Source: Candidatus Scalindua sp.
GTDB taxonomy: Bacteria; Planctomycetota; Brocadiia; Brocadiales; Scalinduaceae
NCBI GenBank assembly: GCA_031316155.1
Contig: JALDRB010000007.1
Span: 62,001 to 126,000, forward strand
DNA: 64,000 nt
Direction of reading: 5' to 3'
How positions within the stretch are numbered: the stretch's first letter is position 1; each line of letters opens with the position of its first letter. A model generated the notes under the pieces. The model was not told the origin of the DNA, made no database searches, and saw only the letters and a program-made list of their open reading frames with translations. The position numbers were made by a program, and so were the translations under genes. Of this stretch, positions 28,666 to 36,717 are shown one piece after another.

Positions 28666-28788
28666 TTACCAGGCTGGATATTAAAAATTGTCTGGTAATC
28701 AGCCAGGTTTTTGCTTTCGGGGTGCATTCTCACCAGGATGATTTTCGTCCGTATGCGGTCTGAACGGTGAGAAGGCTCTAGCGTTCAG
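28666..28788 (+). ncRNA. Candidate structured RNA or regulatory leader
   Basis: Several perfect inverted repeats crowd into 123 bases. TTACCAG (28666-28672) pairs with CTGGTAA (28692-28698), and GCTG (28673-28676) can pair with CAGC (28700-28703). TTCTCACC (28727-28734) pairs with GGTGAGAA (28766-28773) and encloses the hairpin GGATGA-TTT-TCGTCC (28736-28750). CTGAACG (28760-28766) can instead pair with CGTTCAG (28782-28788). The alternatives exclude one another, as in a switch. I recognise no known riboswitch or RNA family, and it may be a decayed element. Confidence 0.3.
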
Positions 28789-28898
28789 GAGTGCATCGTA
28801 TATTATGATATATATGGTAGACAAAGCTTATATGCCGAATTTAAGACAAATAATACGTATTTAATTTCTTATTTCCTCCTGCACATTATCGTTTATGC

Positions 28899-28913
28899 GG
28901 GGGGGGGCGGGGG
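28899..28913. repeat. G9-C-G5 homopolymer tract
   Basis: Nine G, one C and five G in a row, in an otherwise AT-rich gap. It could be a slippage-prone tract, a quadruplex-forming site or a sequencing artefact. Confidence 0.5.
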
Positions 28914-28931
28914 TATCGATGAGTAAACAAA

Positions 28932-29134
28932 TATACTCATCTCGTAATGGTTTTCGGACCTGCCTGTGCGTAAGGGACGTACGCAGACAGGTAAAATCCG
29001 AGATAAAATTGAGTGAGTAAAGTCCTCGGCGCTTTTTGTCCGGGGATACCTTAACCAAGATTTGGTTTCCAGCCCGCCCGGCCTGTCAGCCGTTCGGACG
29101 GGTAAAACCGAAAACCAAATCGGTTTTAGTATAT
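28932..29134 (+). repeat. Family A palindromic repeat, copy 3 (long form)
   Basis: A 203-base copy from TATACTCATCTCGTAATGG to CGGTTTTAGTATA with both nested GC-rich palindromic inserts. It ends 27 bases before the gspD ATG. Confidence 0.87.
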
Positions 29135-29161
29135 ACGTAAATAAGGGGAAGAAAGAGAAGG

Positions 29162-31234
29162 ATGATAAAAAATATCTTAATTGTGTTATCTTTATTTGTA
29201 CTTACTTGCGAAGTGGGTTGTAAAACTTTTACTGGCAAGGAAGAGAGGGATAAACCCGTTAAGACTGTGGCAGAAGATAAGCAACAAAAGATTAGAAAAA
29301 CGAGGAAATGGGAGTGGGAGATTGCGCCTCAGGAGAAACTCTTTACCGTAGAGAAGGTTGAACCAACTCAGAAAGAGTTTGTATTCCCTCTTGAGAAAGT
29401 GAAGACAGAACCGTATACAATAGACAAGCCTGAGGGCGAAAAGATTGACATAACCTTCAATTTCCAGAACGCAGATATAAAAGATGTTCTGAATGTAATT
29501 ATGGGAGAAATACTGGAAATGAATTATACTTTGGACAAGAGGGTTACGGGTTTGATTACCTTGCGCACAACGGGAAAGTATTACAGGGAGGAACTGTTAA
29601 ATGTGCTTCAGGCAATGCTGAATATCAATGGTTTTGCACTGGTAAAAGACAAAAATCTGTTTCAGGTTGTTCCGATACAGGAGGCTCGTACTGAATCAGG
29701 CATAGTAGATTTAGGTGATAGAGAGAAAACGTATGACAGGGAGGTGATAACCCAGATCGTTCCGTGTAATCATGTGGCTCCTCAGACTATTATCCCGACT
29801 CTCAGAGGATTGTTGACAAAGGCCGGTTTCGTCATTGCACCAAACGATACCCATGCAATTATTATTTCTGAGGTTGCTGCCAATATGGAAAAACTGTTAA
29901 AGGTGATTGAGACATTTGATGTCCCCTTTTTTGCAGGGAAGGCATTGAAATTCTATGAAATTAAGCATGTTGATGCTAAGGCACTTGCAAAGGATTTGGA
30001 AACAGTTGTACAGACACTCGGCGCTAATACGAAAGGACCAAAATTGGATATCTCCTTTATTGCATTTCAGAATACAAGTGACATATTAGCGGTTACAAAT
30101 ATGCCGGAACTTTTGCCATCAGTTGATGCGTGGATATCGAACATGGACGTACAGTCCCAGGAGAGGAGATTCGGACTGTATGTCTATAAGATGCAGCATG
30201 AACAGGCGGAAACCACGGTGCCTGTCTTAATTGAGCTTTTTAAGGAAAAGATTACACCGACAGTTAAGGCCGGTGAAGTCGAAGAAGAAGCCATGAAGGT
30301 TATCGCAGATAAAAATACAAACTCAATTATCGTAAAGGCTCTGCCCTCTGATTACTATGATATAAAAGCGGTTATTGAGACCCTCGATGCTACTCCTCAG
30401 CAGGTACTCATAGAGGCTGTAGTTGCTGAAGTAAAATTAACAGATGAACTCGCACGAGGGGTTGAATATTTCTTTAGAAATAAAGGTCGGGATAGCGAAG
30501 GCGCAAGCATATCACTTTTGCCTACTGGAATCAGCTCGGGAGTAAACGCTTTAACGGGGGCGGGCACTAAGGTCTTTTCTCTTAACAGGGACATTGATGC
30601 TATTTTCAGCTTAATTAACACTGAATCTGAGGCGAAAGTGCTTTCCACACCACACCTCCTTGTTCGTGATGAACAGACAGCGAGCATTCAGGTAGGTCAA
30701 TCAGAGCCGATAAGTACCGGTACCACCACCGGAGCTTCAGGTGCTGCTTTTTCCACATCTCAAATCCAGTATCGGGATACAGGTACCATCCTGACGGTAA
30801 CTCCCCGCCTTGGTGAGAATGATATGGTAATGCTGGATATCACGCAGGAAGTCAGTACTGCCATACGGACAACTGCTTCAGGGATAGATTCTCCGGCTTT
30901 TCCCATAAGAAAAATAGAGACGTCGTTAGTTGTCCAGAGTGGGCATACCATTTATCTGGGCGGTATTATCGATATTAATGACACGGAAGCGGTAAAAAAA
31001 GTTCCTCTTCTGGGTGATATCCCTTATCTTGGTAACCTCTTCAAGTCAACAACTTCCAAGAAGGAAAAAACCGAGTTGATGGTCTTGATTACTCCTTATG
31101 TTATCAACAGCTCGGATGAGGCTGACGGGTTCACCAGAGAATTCAAGGATAAATTGAAACGGATTGCAAAGATGAAAAAAGGTGAAATAAAGAACGTTAT
31201 TGAGAATGCTACTCATGAAAGTGTCAGAAGGTGA
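29162..31234 (+). CDS. gspD: Type II secretion system secretin GspD
   Basis: A 690-residue outer-membrane secretin. The N-terminal segment is hydrophobic, with a possible but atypical lipobox ending EVGC. An N0 domain (ITFNFQNADIKDVLNVIMGE), N1-N3 domains and the C-terminal secretin domain follow. The secretin domain shows VLSTPHLLVRDEQTASIQVGQ, YRDTGTILTVTPRLGEN and VPLLGDIPYLGNLFKSTTSKKEKTEL, the last seen in parts. It forms the gated export pore. GAGAAGG precedes the ATG. It heads gspD-I-J-K. The core genes gspC, E, F, G, L and M are not in this window. Confidence 0.92.
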   Translation: MIKNILIVLSLFVLTCEVGCKTFTGKEERDKPVKTVAEDKQQKIRKTRKWEWEIAPQEKLFTVEKVEPTQKEFVFPLEKVKTEPYTIDKPEGEKIDITFNFQNADIKDVLNVIMGEILEMNYTLDKRVTGLITLRTTGKYYREELLNVLQAMLNINGFALVKDKNLFQVVPIQEARTESGIVDLGDREKTYDREVITQIVPCNHVAPQTIIPTLRGLLTKAGFVIAPNDTHAIIISEVAANMEKLLKVIETFDVPFFAGKALKFYEIKHVDAKALAKDLETVVQTLGANTKGPKLDISFIAFQNTSDILAVTNMPELLPSVDAWISNMDVQSQERRFGLYVYKMQHEQAETTVPVLIELFKEKITPTVKAGEVEEEAMKVIADKNTNSIIVKALPSDYYDIKAVIETLDATPQQVLIEAVVAEVKLTDELARGVEYFFRNKGRDSEGASISLLPTGISSGVNALTGAGTKVFSLNRDIDAIFSLINTESEAKVLSTPHLLVRDEQTASIQVGQSEPISTGTTTGASGAAFSTSQIQYRDTGTILTVTPRLGENDMVMLDITQEVSTAIRTTASGIDSPAFPIRKIETSLVVQSGHTIYLGGIIDINDTEAVKKVPLLGDIPYLGNLFKSTTSKKEKTELMVLITPYVINSSDEADGFTREFKDKLKRIAKMKKGEIKNVIENATHESVRR

Positions 31235-31235
31235 A

Positions 31236-31715
31236 ATGAACGGAGGAGATTTTGGTTTAAGTCCGGCTTCAACTTGTTATAAAGGTTTCAATCATGATAA
31301 CGTCACTCATTTTGCCTGCAGGGATACCCAAACCGGTTTCACAATCCTGGAGGTAATTGTATCTCTCATTATTGTAGCGGTTGCCTTAACAACCTTTATA
31401 AAATTGTTGGGTAATACTACTCTCCTCAGAGTCAAGATAAACGACCATCACGAAAGGCTTTATGTTGCAGTTACGAAGGCAGAGGAGGCATTCCTTGGGT
31501 TGTTGGATGGCAGTGGCGTTAAGGGTGGTGATAAAAACAAGTGGCAGGGAACGATCCAGGATTCGGGTATTCGCTGGCGTGTAGAAGAGGAAAAGGATAA
31601 AGGAATAGAAGAAAAGGATAAAAAGGATAATAGTTCTGCAAGTGGCGCCAGAGAGATCTTTTTTTATACCGTGTTTGTAGAAGGAGTTGAGTTGTCAAGC
31701 ATAAGGATTCAATAA
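31236..31715 (+). CDS. gspI: Type II secretion pseudopilin, GspI-like
   Basis: A 159-residue minor pseudopilin. A type III leader ends in DTQTG, followed by FTILEVIVSLIIVAVALTTF with Glu at +5 of the mature protein. The leader of about 34 residues is longer than usual. AGAAGG just before the ATG at 31236, next to the gspD stop, supports this start over one 12 codons upstream inside gspD. Position between gspD and a GspJ-like gene supports the GspI call. The C-terminal part (KDKKDNSSASGAREIFFYTV) is unusual. Confidence 0.78.
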   Translation: MNGGDFGLSPASTCYKGFNHDNVTHFACRDTQTGFTILEVIVSLIIVAVALTTFIKLLGNTTLLRVKINDHHERLYVAVTKAEEAFLGLLDGSGVKGGDKNKWQGTIQDSGIRWRVEEEKDKGIEEKDKKDNSSASGAREIFFYTVFVEGVELSSIRIQ

Positions 31716-31804
31716 GTCATGGCTATCAGACGAAATACCTGTTCTGTATTGAGGTTCTTCTCCGTGTCATGGTTTTGGTAAATGCTGAGTAGGCGGGTTT
31801 TTAA

Positions 31805-32443
31805 ATGGTGAAAAAAGAAGAGGCATTTACATTATTAGAGCTTGTTATTGCACTCACCATTGGGGCGGCTTTAATTGCACTTGTGTCCATTTCTGTAAGA
31901 ATGGGGTTTTTTCAAATGGAACGTGGCAGTAAGATGCTTGAGGTGGAGTTGAGAGAGAAGAACGCAATGCATTTTTTCTGCCAGCAAGTGTCATCTATCA
32001 GGATGGAGAGTGTTGGAGAGGAAGTGATCTTTACCGGTGACTCAAAGAGGATTCTCTTTGTTACACCAATATCACTCGAGAAAAGCTATAGTATGGGATT
32101 AATGACGGCAATGTTTTATCAGGAAAAAGGAGAGGAAGGAGTTAGTCTGCGCTACAGGGAAAAGAGGCACATCCCCGCTGATTCTATCGATACGTACAAA
32201 GATGAAAATGCTACGATTTTCGATCTTAGTGACAGTGTATCCATTTTTGAGGGATATGATGAAATTATTTTCCATTTTCTTGATTCAGAAGAAAATGAGG
32301 ATTCAGATGCGGCATTCAATCAGCCTTATCCTGTTTGGAAAGATTCATGGATAAAAAAAGACCTCCCAAAGGCCATAAAATTGGTAATGTTAAAAAATGG
32401 AAGAAGCAGAGAAGTTGTTGCTCCGATAATGGTTATGTTTTGA
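31805..32443 (+). CDS. gspJ: Type II secretion pseudopilin, GspJ-like
   Basis: A 212-residue minor pseudopilin beginning MVKKEEA, then FTLLELVIALTIGAALIALV. The residue before the cleavage site is Ala instead of the usual Gly. Length (about 200) and gene order between GspI and GspK fit GspJ, which joins the I-J-K tip complex. Its last 97 bases overlap the start of gspK in another frame. Confidence 0.78.
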   Translation: MVKKEEAFTLLELVIALTIGAALIALVSISVRMGFFQMERGSKMLEVELREKNAMHFFCQQVSSIRMESVGEEVIFTGDSKRILFVTPISLEKSYSMGLMTAMFYQEKGEEGVSLRYREKRHIPADSIDTYKDENATIFDLSDSVSIFEGYDEIIFHFLDSEENEDSDAAFNQPYPVWKDSWIKKDLPKAIKLVMLKNGRSREVVAPIMVMF

Positions 32444-33519
32444 TATTTGTTTTATGGTCTTTAACCATACTCAGTACAGTAGCACTTGGATTTTCTAAAG
32501 ATACAAAGATTTCTGTTCAACTGAGTACCGTGCATGCCGAGAGAGTGAAAGATATCTATGCGATGCGAGGAGCGGTACTTTATGCATTGAATAAGATGGC
32601 AGAAGATGGTCAAGCGCCGGCAATAGAATTACCAAAGAGTCAAACTGGTTCGGAAGAGGTAGGCGAGGGGGAGCCGGTTACCGCGGGAGAACCTCCACGA
32701 GATGATGAAATTAAACCCGCGGGAGTTACGGATAGAAAAGCCGGATTCTCTGAATCTCAGGAAAGTGATGAAAATAGGGAAGTTGTTATGTGGTTTCCTC
32801 ATAGGGAACCATATTCTGTTAAAATTGGCAACATTAATTGTGATGTTTACCTGTCTGACGAAAATGGGAAGATTAACCTCAATGGAATTAATAAAGACAA
32901 TAGAGAAATTTTCATAAAATTTCTTACCAAAAAAGGCATGGATATCCTTGACGCTGACGTGATTGCAGACTCTATTCTGGATTGGGTTGACCAGGACGAC
33001 CTTACTCATATTAATGGTGCAGAAGATGGTTATTACGGCTCTTTACCAGAACCATATAAGGCAAAAGACGCTCCTCTTAATTCAATAGAGGAGTTAATGT
33101 TAGTTCGTGATGTTACACCGGAAATATTTGAGAGCATAAGGGACAACATAACTGTATATGGTGAGAAGGAGATCAAAGTTAACATCAATTTTGCATCAAA
33201 GGAGATCATCAGTTCGATACCTGGTCTTTCTGATGATTTGGCGGATGATTTGCTGTTATATATTGAGGAAAATGGCTCCATCAAAGAGGTTGAAGACTTA
33301 AGGGAGATATTCTGGAGTCTCGGAATAATCGGTGATAGTTTTGAAAAAATAAGACCATATTTAACTCTTGATCAGTCTGGCTTTGTTACTATCCGTGCAG
33401 TGGCAAAAAGTTCAGATAATAAGCCAGATGAAGATGGTAACTCCGAGGCTTATGGATACAGGTTAATTGTCGGGAAGAGAGACAGCGGATATAAAATTGT
33501 CGCAGTCTATCCTGAATAA
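32347..33519 (+). CDS. gspK: Type II secretion minor pseudopilin GspK
   Basis: A 390-residue GspK-like protein. A basic leader is followed by NGYVLIFVLWSLTILSTVALG, the GspK transmembrane start without Glu5, and then the large helical domain characteristic of GspK (INLNGINKDNREIFIKFL, ADSILDWVDQDD). A helix-hairpin-helix-like C-terminal portion (VNINFASKEIISSIPGLSDD) follows. It caps the pseudopilus tip with GspI and GspJ. ATG at 32347 is chosen over a TTG four codons upstream. A Pro/Glu-rich insert at about 87-130 is not typical. It overlaps gspJ by 97 bases. Confidence 0.85.
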   Translation: MDKKRPPKGHKIGNVKKWKKQRSCCSDNGYVLIFVLWSLTILSTVALGFSKDTKISVQLSTVHAERVKDIYAMRGAVLYALNKMAEDGQAPAIELPKSQTGSEEVGEGEPVTAGEPPRDDEIKPAGVTDRKAGFSESQESDENREVVMWFPHREPYSVKIGNINCDVYLSDENGKINLNGINKDNREIFIKFLTKKGMDILDADVIADSILDWVDQDDLTHINGAEDGYYGSLPEPYKAKDAPLNSIEELMLVRDVTPEIFESIRDNITVYGEKEIKVNINFASKEIISSIPGLSDDLADDLLLYIEENGSIKEVEDLREIFWSLGIIGDSFEKIRPYLTLDQSGFVTIRAVAKSSDNKPDEDGNSEAYGYRLIVGKRDSGYKIVAVYPE

Positions 33520-33644
33520 ATTTATAAAAAACTTTATCATTGTAGGGAGATTTGCACGATAAATTTATTTTGTTCTCAGGTTGTAATATGATATTTTACA
33601 GATAGTTAAATTGTGTTTTTTTATCACTTTTTTTGAAAGTTTAT

Positions 33645-34337
33645 ATGGTACTATCCCGTAGCGTACAGTATATATCCATTCTCCTATTTTTAGGGTTCAG
33701 CGTAGTATATGCTGATAACAAGGAGACAGAGACAACTGCCGCATCTGGTGGAAATCAGATTGTGGTTTCACCGGCAAACATTTTGATAGACATCGGTGAA
33801 TATGTTTCGGCGGATGTTTACGTTATTGATGGTGAAGGAAATCCCATAGAAGGCCACAAAATACAAATTCTTCCCCAGGACAAAAATATTTCTGTCAAGA
33901 GTAGCAGTTTTGTTTCGAACGAATATGGATACATCCATTTTTTTATATTTGGAAAACAGGAAGGAGACTCAATGGTAGTGGTGAGTGACGGTTTTGTCTC
34001 TTCTCAGATTAATGTTGCGGTCAGAAACCTCATACACTACGTACTTCCCTATTTTTACGGAAATATGCAATTGAGCATTATCAATCCATCTTCAGAAGAA
34101 AACTTTGCAAAGATACAATTTTACGAAAATAGCAGAGAAGAAGGGAGCAGGCAGGTACTCCCTTTTACCATCAAGTTGTCTGGCAAGGAGATGAAGAAGG
34201 TTGATCTGGCAAAGGAATTAGGAGTTGAATTAGGGGATGGATGGGCTGAGATTCTTGCCACTGATATTATTTTTGGTGGAGTCTGGACAAAAAAAGGTTA
34301 TCTTCCTTTTCGGCTTATTAAAGAAGGGTTTCAATAA
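33645..34337 (+). CDS. Exported Ig-like domain protein, unknown function
   Basis: A 230-residue protein with a signal peptide ending near VVYA. An Ig-like (Big1/invasin-type) domain occupies about 35-125 (VVSPANILIDIGEYVSADVYV, here in parts, and PIEGHKIQILPQ). A second beta-rich part follows (MQLSIINPSSEENFAKIQFYE). It sits between gspK and a GspH-like pseudopilin, 125 bases after gspK, so it may be a substrate or accessory of the secretion system. ATG at 33645 is used; a TTG four codons upstream is possible. I do not recognise the family. Confidence 0.65.
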   Translation: MVLSRSVQYISILLFLGFSVVYADNKETETTAASGGNQIVVSPANILIDIGEYVSADVYVIDGEGNPIEGHKIQILPQDKNISVKSSSFVSNEYGYIHFFIFGKQEGDSMVVVSDGFVSSQINVAVRNLIHYVLPYFYGNMQLSIINPSSEENFAKIQFYENSREEGSRQVLPFTIKLSGKEMKKVDLAKELGVELGDGWAEILATDIIFGGVWTKKGYLPFRLIKEGFQ

Positions 34338-34341
34338 GTTC

Positions 34342-34468
34342 ATGCACAGGGAATTCAATATTTCCTTATTCTTTTGTAGTGAAGGTGCAAGTTCGAAAGA
34401 CTTTAAAAACTGCCATGGAAGGCAGTTTTAGGGATTTTGGAAAAGTTAGCCAGGATGGCCTAACTTGT
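34342..34468 (+). repeat. Family C double-hairpin repeat, copy 1
   Basis: A 127-base repeat also present at 37572-37696. It contains hairpin 1, AAAACTGCC-ATGGAA-GGCAGTTTT (34406-34429), and hairpin 2, GTTAG...CTAAC (34445-34464). Bases in the loops differ between copies while the stems are kept. It starts 4 bases after the Ig-like gene, so hairpin 1 could also act as a terminator. Confidence 0.75.
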
Positions 34469-34638
34469 TATACCTCGTTTCATTCATATACATTTGGAAA
34501 TGCCAGGTGTTTTCCGCACACACCATAAATTTATATTACATAACAAACTTTCCCGCATCTTTTTTAACACGAAATGATTGCTTGTGAGATTTAGCCTCAA
34601 GATTTTTGTGAGCCAGGTTTTTTTACAAGGGAGATTGC

Positions 34639-35145
34639 TTGAGAATCCAGAGATTTTCTTTGGCAAAAGTTTTATTACGAGGATGGAGAAGTAACAGAAA
34701 AATGATGAAAGTGTGCAATCGTGAGGATTCGTTTACCCTAGTCGAAATTTTAATTGTTCTGGCTATAGTTACTATCGTTGGTGTTGCCACGGTACCCAGA
34801 ATTTCGACGGCCTTAGATACGGTGAGATTTCGAGGAACGGTATCTGGACTTGTGACATTTCTGAGAAATGCACACCTTGAGGCAATCCTGAAGCGAAAAG
34901 AAACCGTGGTAACCATTAATTTTAAGGAAAATACTCTCAAAATAGATGATGACAAACAATTTACTTTACCGTCTCAAATGACATTGGAACCAGAAAAGGA
35001 AGATAGTCATGAATCTATGAAATACAGATTTTTTTATAACGGGAGAGGTTCCGGACCCAGAATACACGTGATCGGGAAAAACAAAAGAAAGGCGGTAGTT
35101 TTTGTCGATTTATTGTCAGGTTTGTCAGGGTTTGATTTAAGATGA
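34639..35145 (+). CDS. gspH: Type II secretion pseudopilin, GspH-like
   Basis: A 168-residue pseudopilin with the N-terminal helix FTLVEILIVLAIVTIVGVATV and the GspH/FimT-like body (VRFRGTVSGLVTFLRNAHLEAI). The residue before Phe is Ser (EDS-FTLVE), not Gly or Ala, which is unusual for prepilin peptidase. TTG at 34639 has AAGGGAGA upstream and gives a 31-residue leader; an ATG at 34702 would give a 10-residue leader without a clear ribosome site. It is separated from gspK by the Ig-like gene and a family C repeat. Confidence 0.75.
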   Translation: MRIQRFSLAKVLLRGWRSNRKMMKVCNREDSFTLVEILIVLAIVTIVGVATVPRISTALDTVRFRGTVSGLVTFLRNAHLEAILKRKETVVTINFKENTLKIDDDKQFTLPSQMTLEPEKEDSHESMKYRFFYNGRGSGPRIHVIGKNKRKAVVFVDLLSGLSGFDLR

Positions 35146-35215
35146 AGAAATGAATCATTTGGGGCAAATTAACACATTATCTGCATGGTTCTGGTTCAAA
35201 ATACTATCGATTTTT

Positions 35216-36319
35216 TCAAATCTGTTTGTCTTTTTTGATAAAGGGTGTATGTACAATCGTGGCTGCGTAAGATTTTCCCCTGATATTTATGTTGATATGG
35301 CTGTTTGGTTCAGCAAAGAATTTAAGAACAGAACCAAGGCCTATGCCAATTTTCAGGGTAGGGCTGAATGTGCCGCTTGTAACTTTACCAATAACTTTGT
35401 TGTCATGGGTTATCTCATTATTTGTCCTTGGTATTCCCTTATCATGCATCTTAAACGCAATGAGCTTTTTCTGTATTCCGCCTGTTCTCTGTAGAGACAA
35501 TGAATCTTTTCCGATGAAATCTGGCTTGTTAAATTTTACAGCCCAACCCATGTTTGCTTCAAATGGAGATGTTGATTCGTTAATATCATTGCCATAGAGC
35601 GATAGACCTGCCTCTAAGCGTAATGTATTTCTTGCTCCAAGGCCCGCAGGTTTTAGGCCCAAGTGTTTCCCTTTTTCAAGCAACGTATTCCAAACTTTCT
35701 CACAATTTACCTGATTGACGAAGATTTCAAAACCATCCTCTCCTGTATAGCCGGTTCTGGATATTGTCAGATCAATACTGTTATGAGTTATTTCTGTAAA
35801 CTGGAAACGTGGCAGGGTTGCACATTCATCTCCGTACACATCGCGAATAATCTCTTCGGATTTTGGCCCTTGTACAGCCAGAAGTGCAATCTGCTCGCTG
35901 ATGTTACATATGCTCGTAGCGTTGGTCTTGAATTTTTTTATCCAATCATAGTCTCTATCTGTATTAATACAGTTAACGACTAGAAGATATTTTTCCGGAA
36001 GGAATTTGAATACGATAATATCGTCAAGTATTCCTCCATCCACATTGCAAATTGGTGTGTATAGGGCTTGGTAGTTCCGGATGCAACTTACGTCATTGGT
36101 GATCACCTGTTGTATCAATTCCGTTGCGCCTTCGCCTTCCACTACTATTTCTCCCATATGGGAAATATCAAATAGGCTCGCATTGCATCTGGTGTTTTGG
36201 TGTTCGCTGATAATACTATCATATAATATTGGCATTAAGAAATCATGGTAATCGTTAATTCTGGCGCCAAGATTTACATGCGCATTATATAAGGGTGTTT
36301 TTTTTTTGTTTTCAGTCAA
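35216..36319 (-). CDS. gcvT: Aminomethyltransferase (glycine cleavage T protein)
   Basis: A 367-residue T protein that releases ammonia from the aminomethyl-lipoyl H protein and forms 5,10-methylene-tetrahydrofolate. Matching segments are TPLYNAHVNLGARINDYHDF, ASLFDISHMGEIVVEG, NVDGGILDDIIVFKF, SRTGYTGEDGFEIF and GLGARNTLRLEAGLSLYGND, the last in the expected place for the folate-binding Arg. Length is normal. The start overlaps the stop of the small upstream gene by 4 bases (ATGA), so the two are translationally coupled. Other gcv genes are not in the window. Confidence 0.94.
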   Translation of the reverse strand: MTENKKKTPLYNAHVNLGARINDYHDFLMPILYDSIISEHQNTRCNASLFDISHMGEIVVEGEGATELIQQVITNDVSCIRNYQALYTPICNVDGGILDDIIVFKFLPEKYLLVVNCINTDRDYDWIKKFKTNATSICNISEQIALLAVQGPKSEEIIRDVYGDECATLPRFQFTEITHNSIDLTISRTGYTGEDGFEIFVNQVNCEKVWNTLLEKGKHLGLKPAGLGARNTLRLEAGLSLYGNDINESTSPFEANMGWAVKFNKPDFIGKDSLSLQRTGGIQKKLIAFKMHDKGIPRTNNEITHDNKVIGKVTSGTFSPTLKIGIGLGSVLKFFAEPNSHININIRGKSYAATIVHTPFIKKDKQI

Positions 36320-36639
36320 ATGTAATCCTTTTTTTTGTATAATCTATTTATATTTGTATAACCTTCTTTTTCAAGTAACGCCATTATCCTTTTGTTAATC
36401 CTTTGAGATTTCGAGTAGTCGGGTAACCAAAACTTGGAGGTGTCAATTCCGCTTACAGTTTTATGGTGAGAATTGATTATAAAGTGTATTTTTTCTGGTT
36501 TTCCTCCCTGGCTTTTGACCAAGATGATGTCATCATTTGGATCAAAATCAATGTTGACCCTGATATTTTCTTCTCCATATATTCTGCCAATGTTTTTTAC
36601 GAGGCGGATGAGGTCTTCTAATGTATTATTTTTCTGCAT
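36316..36639 (-). CDS. Small conserved-looking hypothetical protein coupled to gcvT
   Basis: A 107-residue soluble protein: an N-terminal helix (NNTLEDLIRLVKNIGRIYG), a beta region (NIRVNIDFDPNDDIILV) and a C-terminal helical part (SKSQRINKRIMALLEKEG). No cysteine, membrane or signal segment is visible. The 4-base ATGA overlap with gcvT argues that it is a real gene expressed with it. I do not recognise the family. Confidence 0.6.
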   Translation of the reverse strand: MQKNNTLEDLIRLVKNIGRIYGEENIRVNIDFDPNDDIILVKSQGGKPEKIHFIINSHHKTVSGIDTSKFWLPDYSKSQRINKRIMALLEKEGYTNINRLYKKKDYI

Positions 36640-36717
36640 CTTGAAGGGTTTGTGTCAACGAATAATACTCTACCGAGAAAAACTGATCGGAGAAAAACTT
36701 ACTGGAGGCAATTATAT

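Larger units (their letters stand above)
28500..28931. other. Long upstream region of gspD
   Basis: This 432-base stretch has no credible gene. It contains a block of nested inverted repeats at 28666-28788 (described separately) and a G-rich tract at 28899-28913, then runs into a family A repeat. Confidence 0.5.

Noticed and set aside
28740-28775. Resemblance of CGTCCGTATGCGGTCTGAACGG-like text to group II intron domain V
   Set aside because: Only CCGTATGCGG is shared. The rest does not fold into the domain V hairpin and no intron-encoded protein is near.
35150-35983. Several plus-strand open frames opposite gcvT
   Set aside because: They are antisense shadows of a clearly conserved gene and have no ribosome site or conserved domain.
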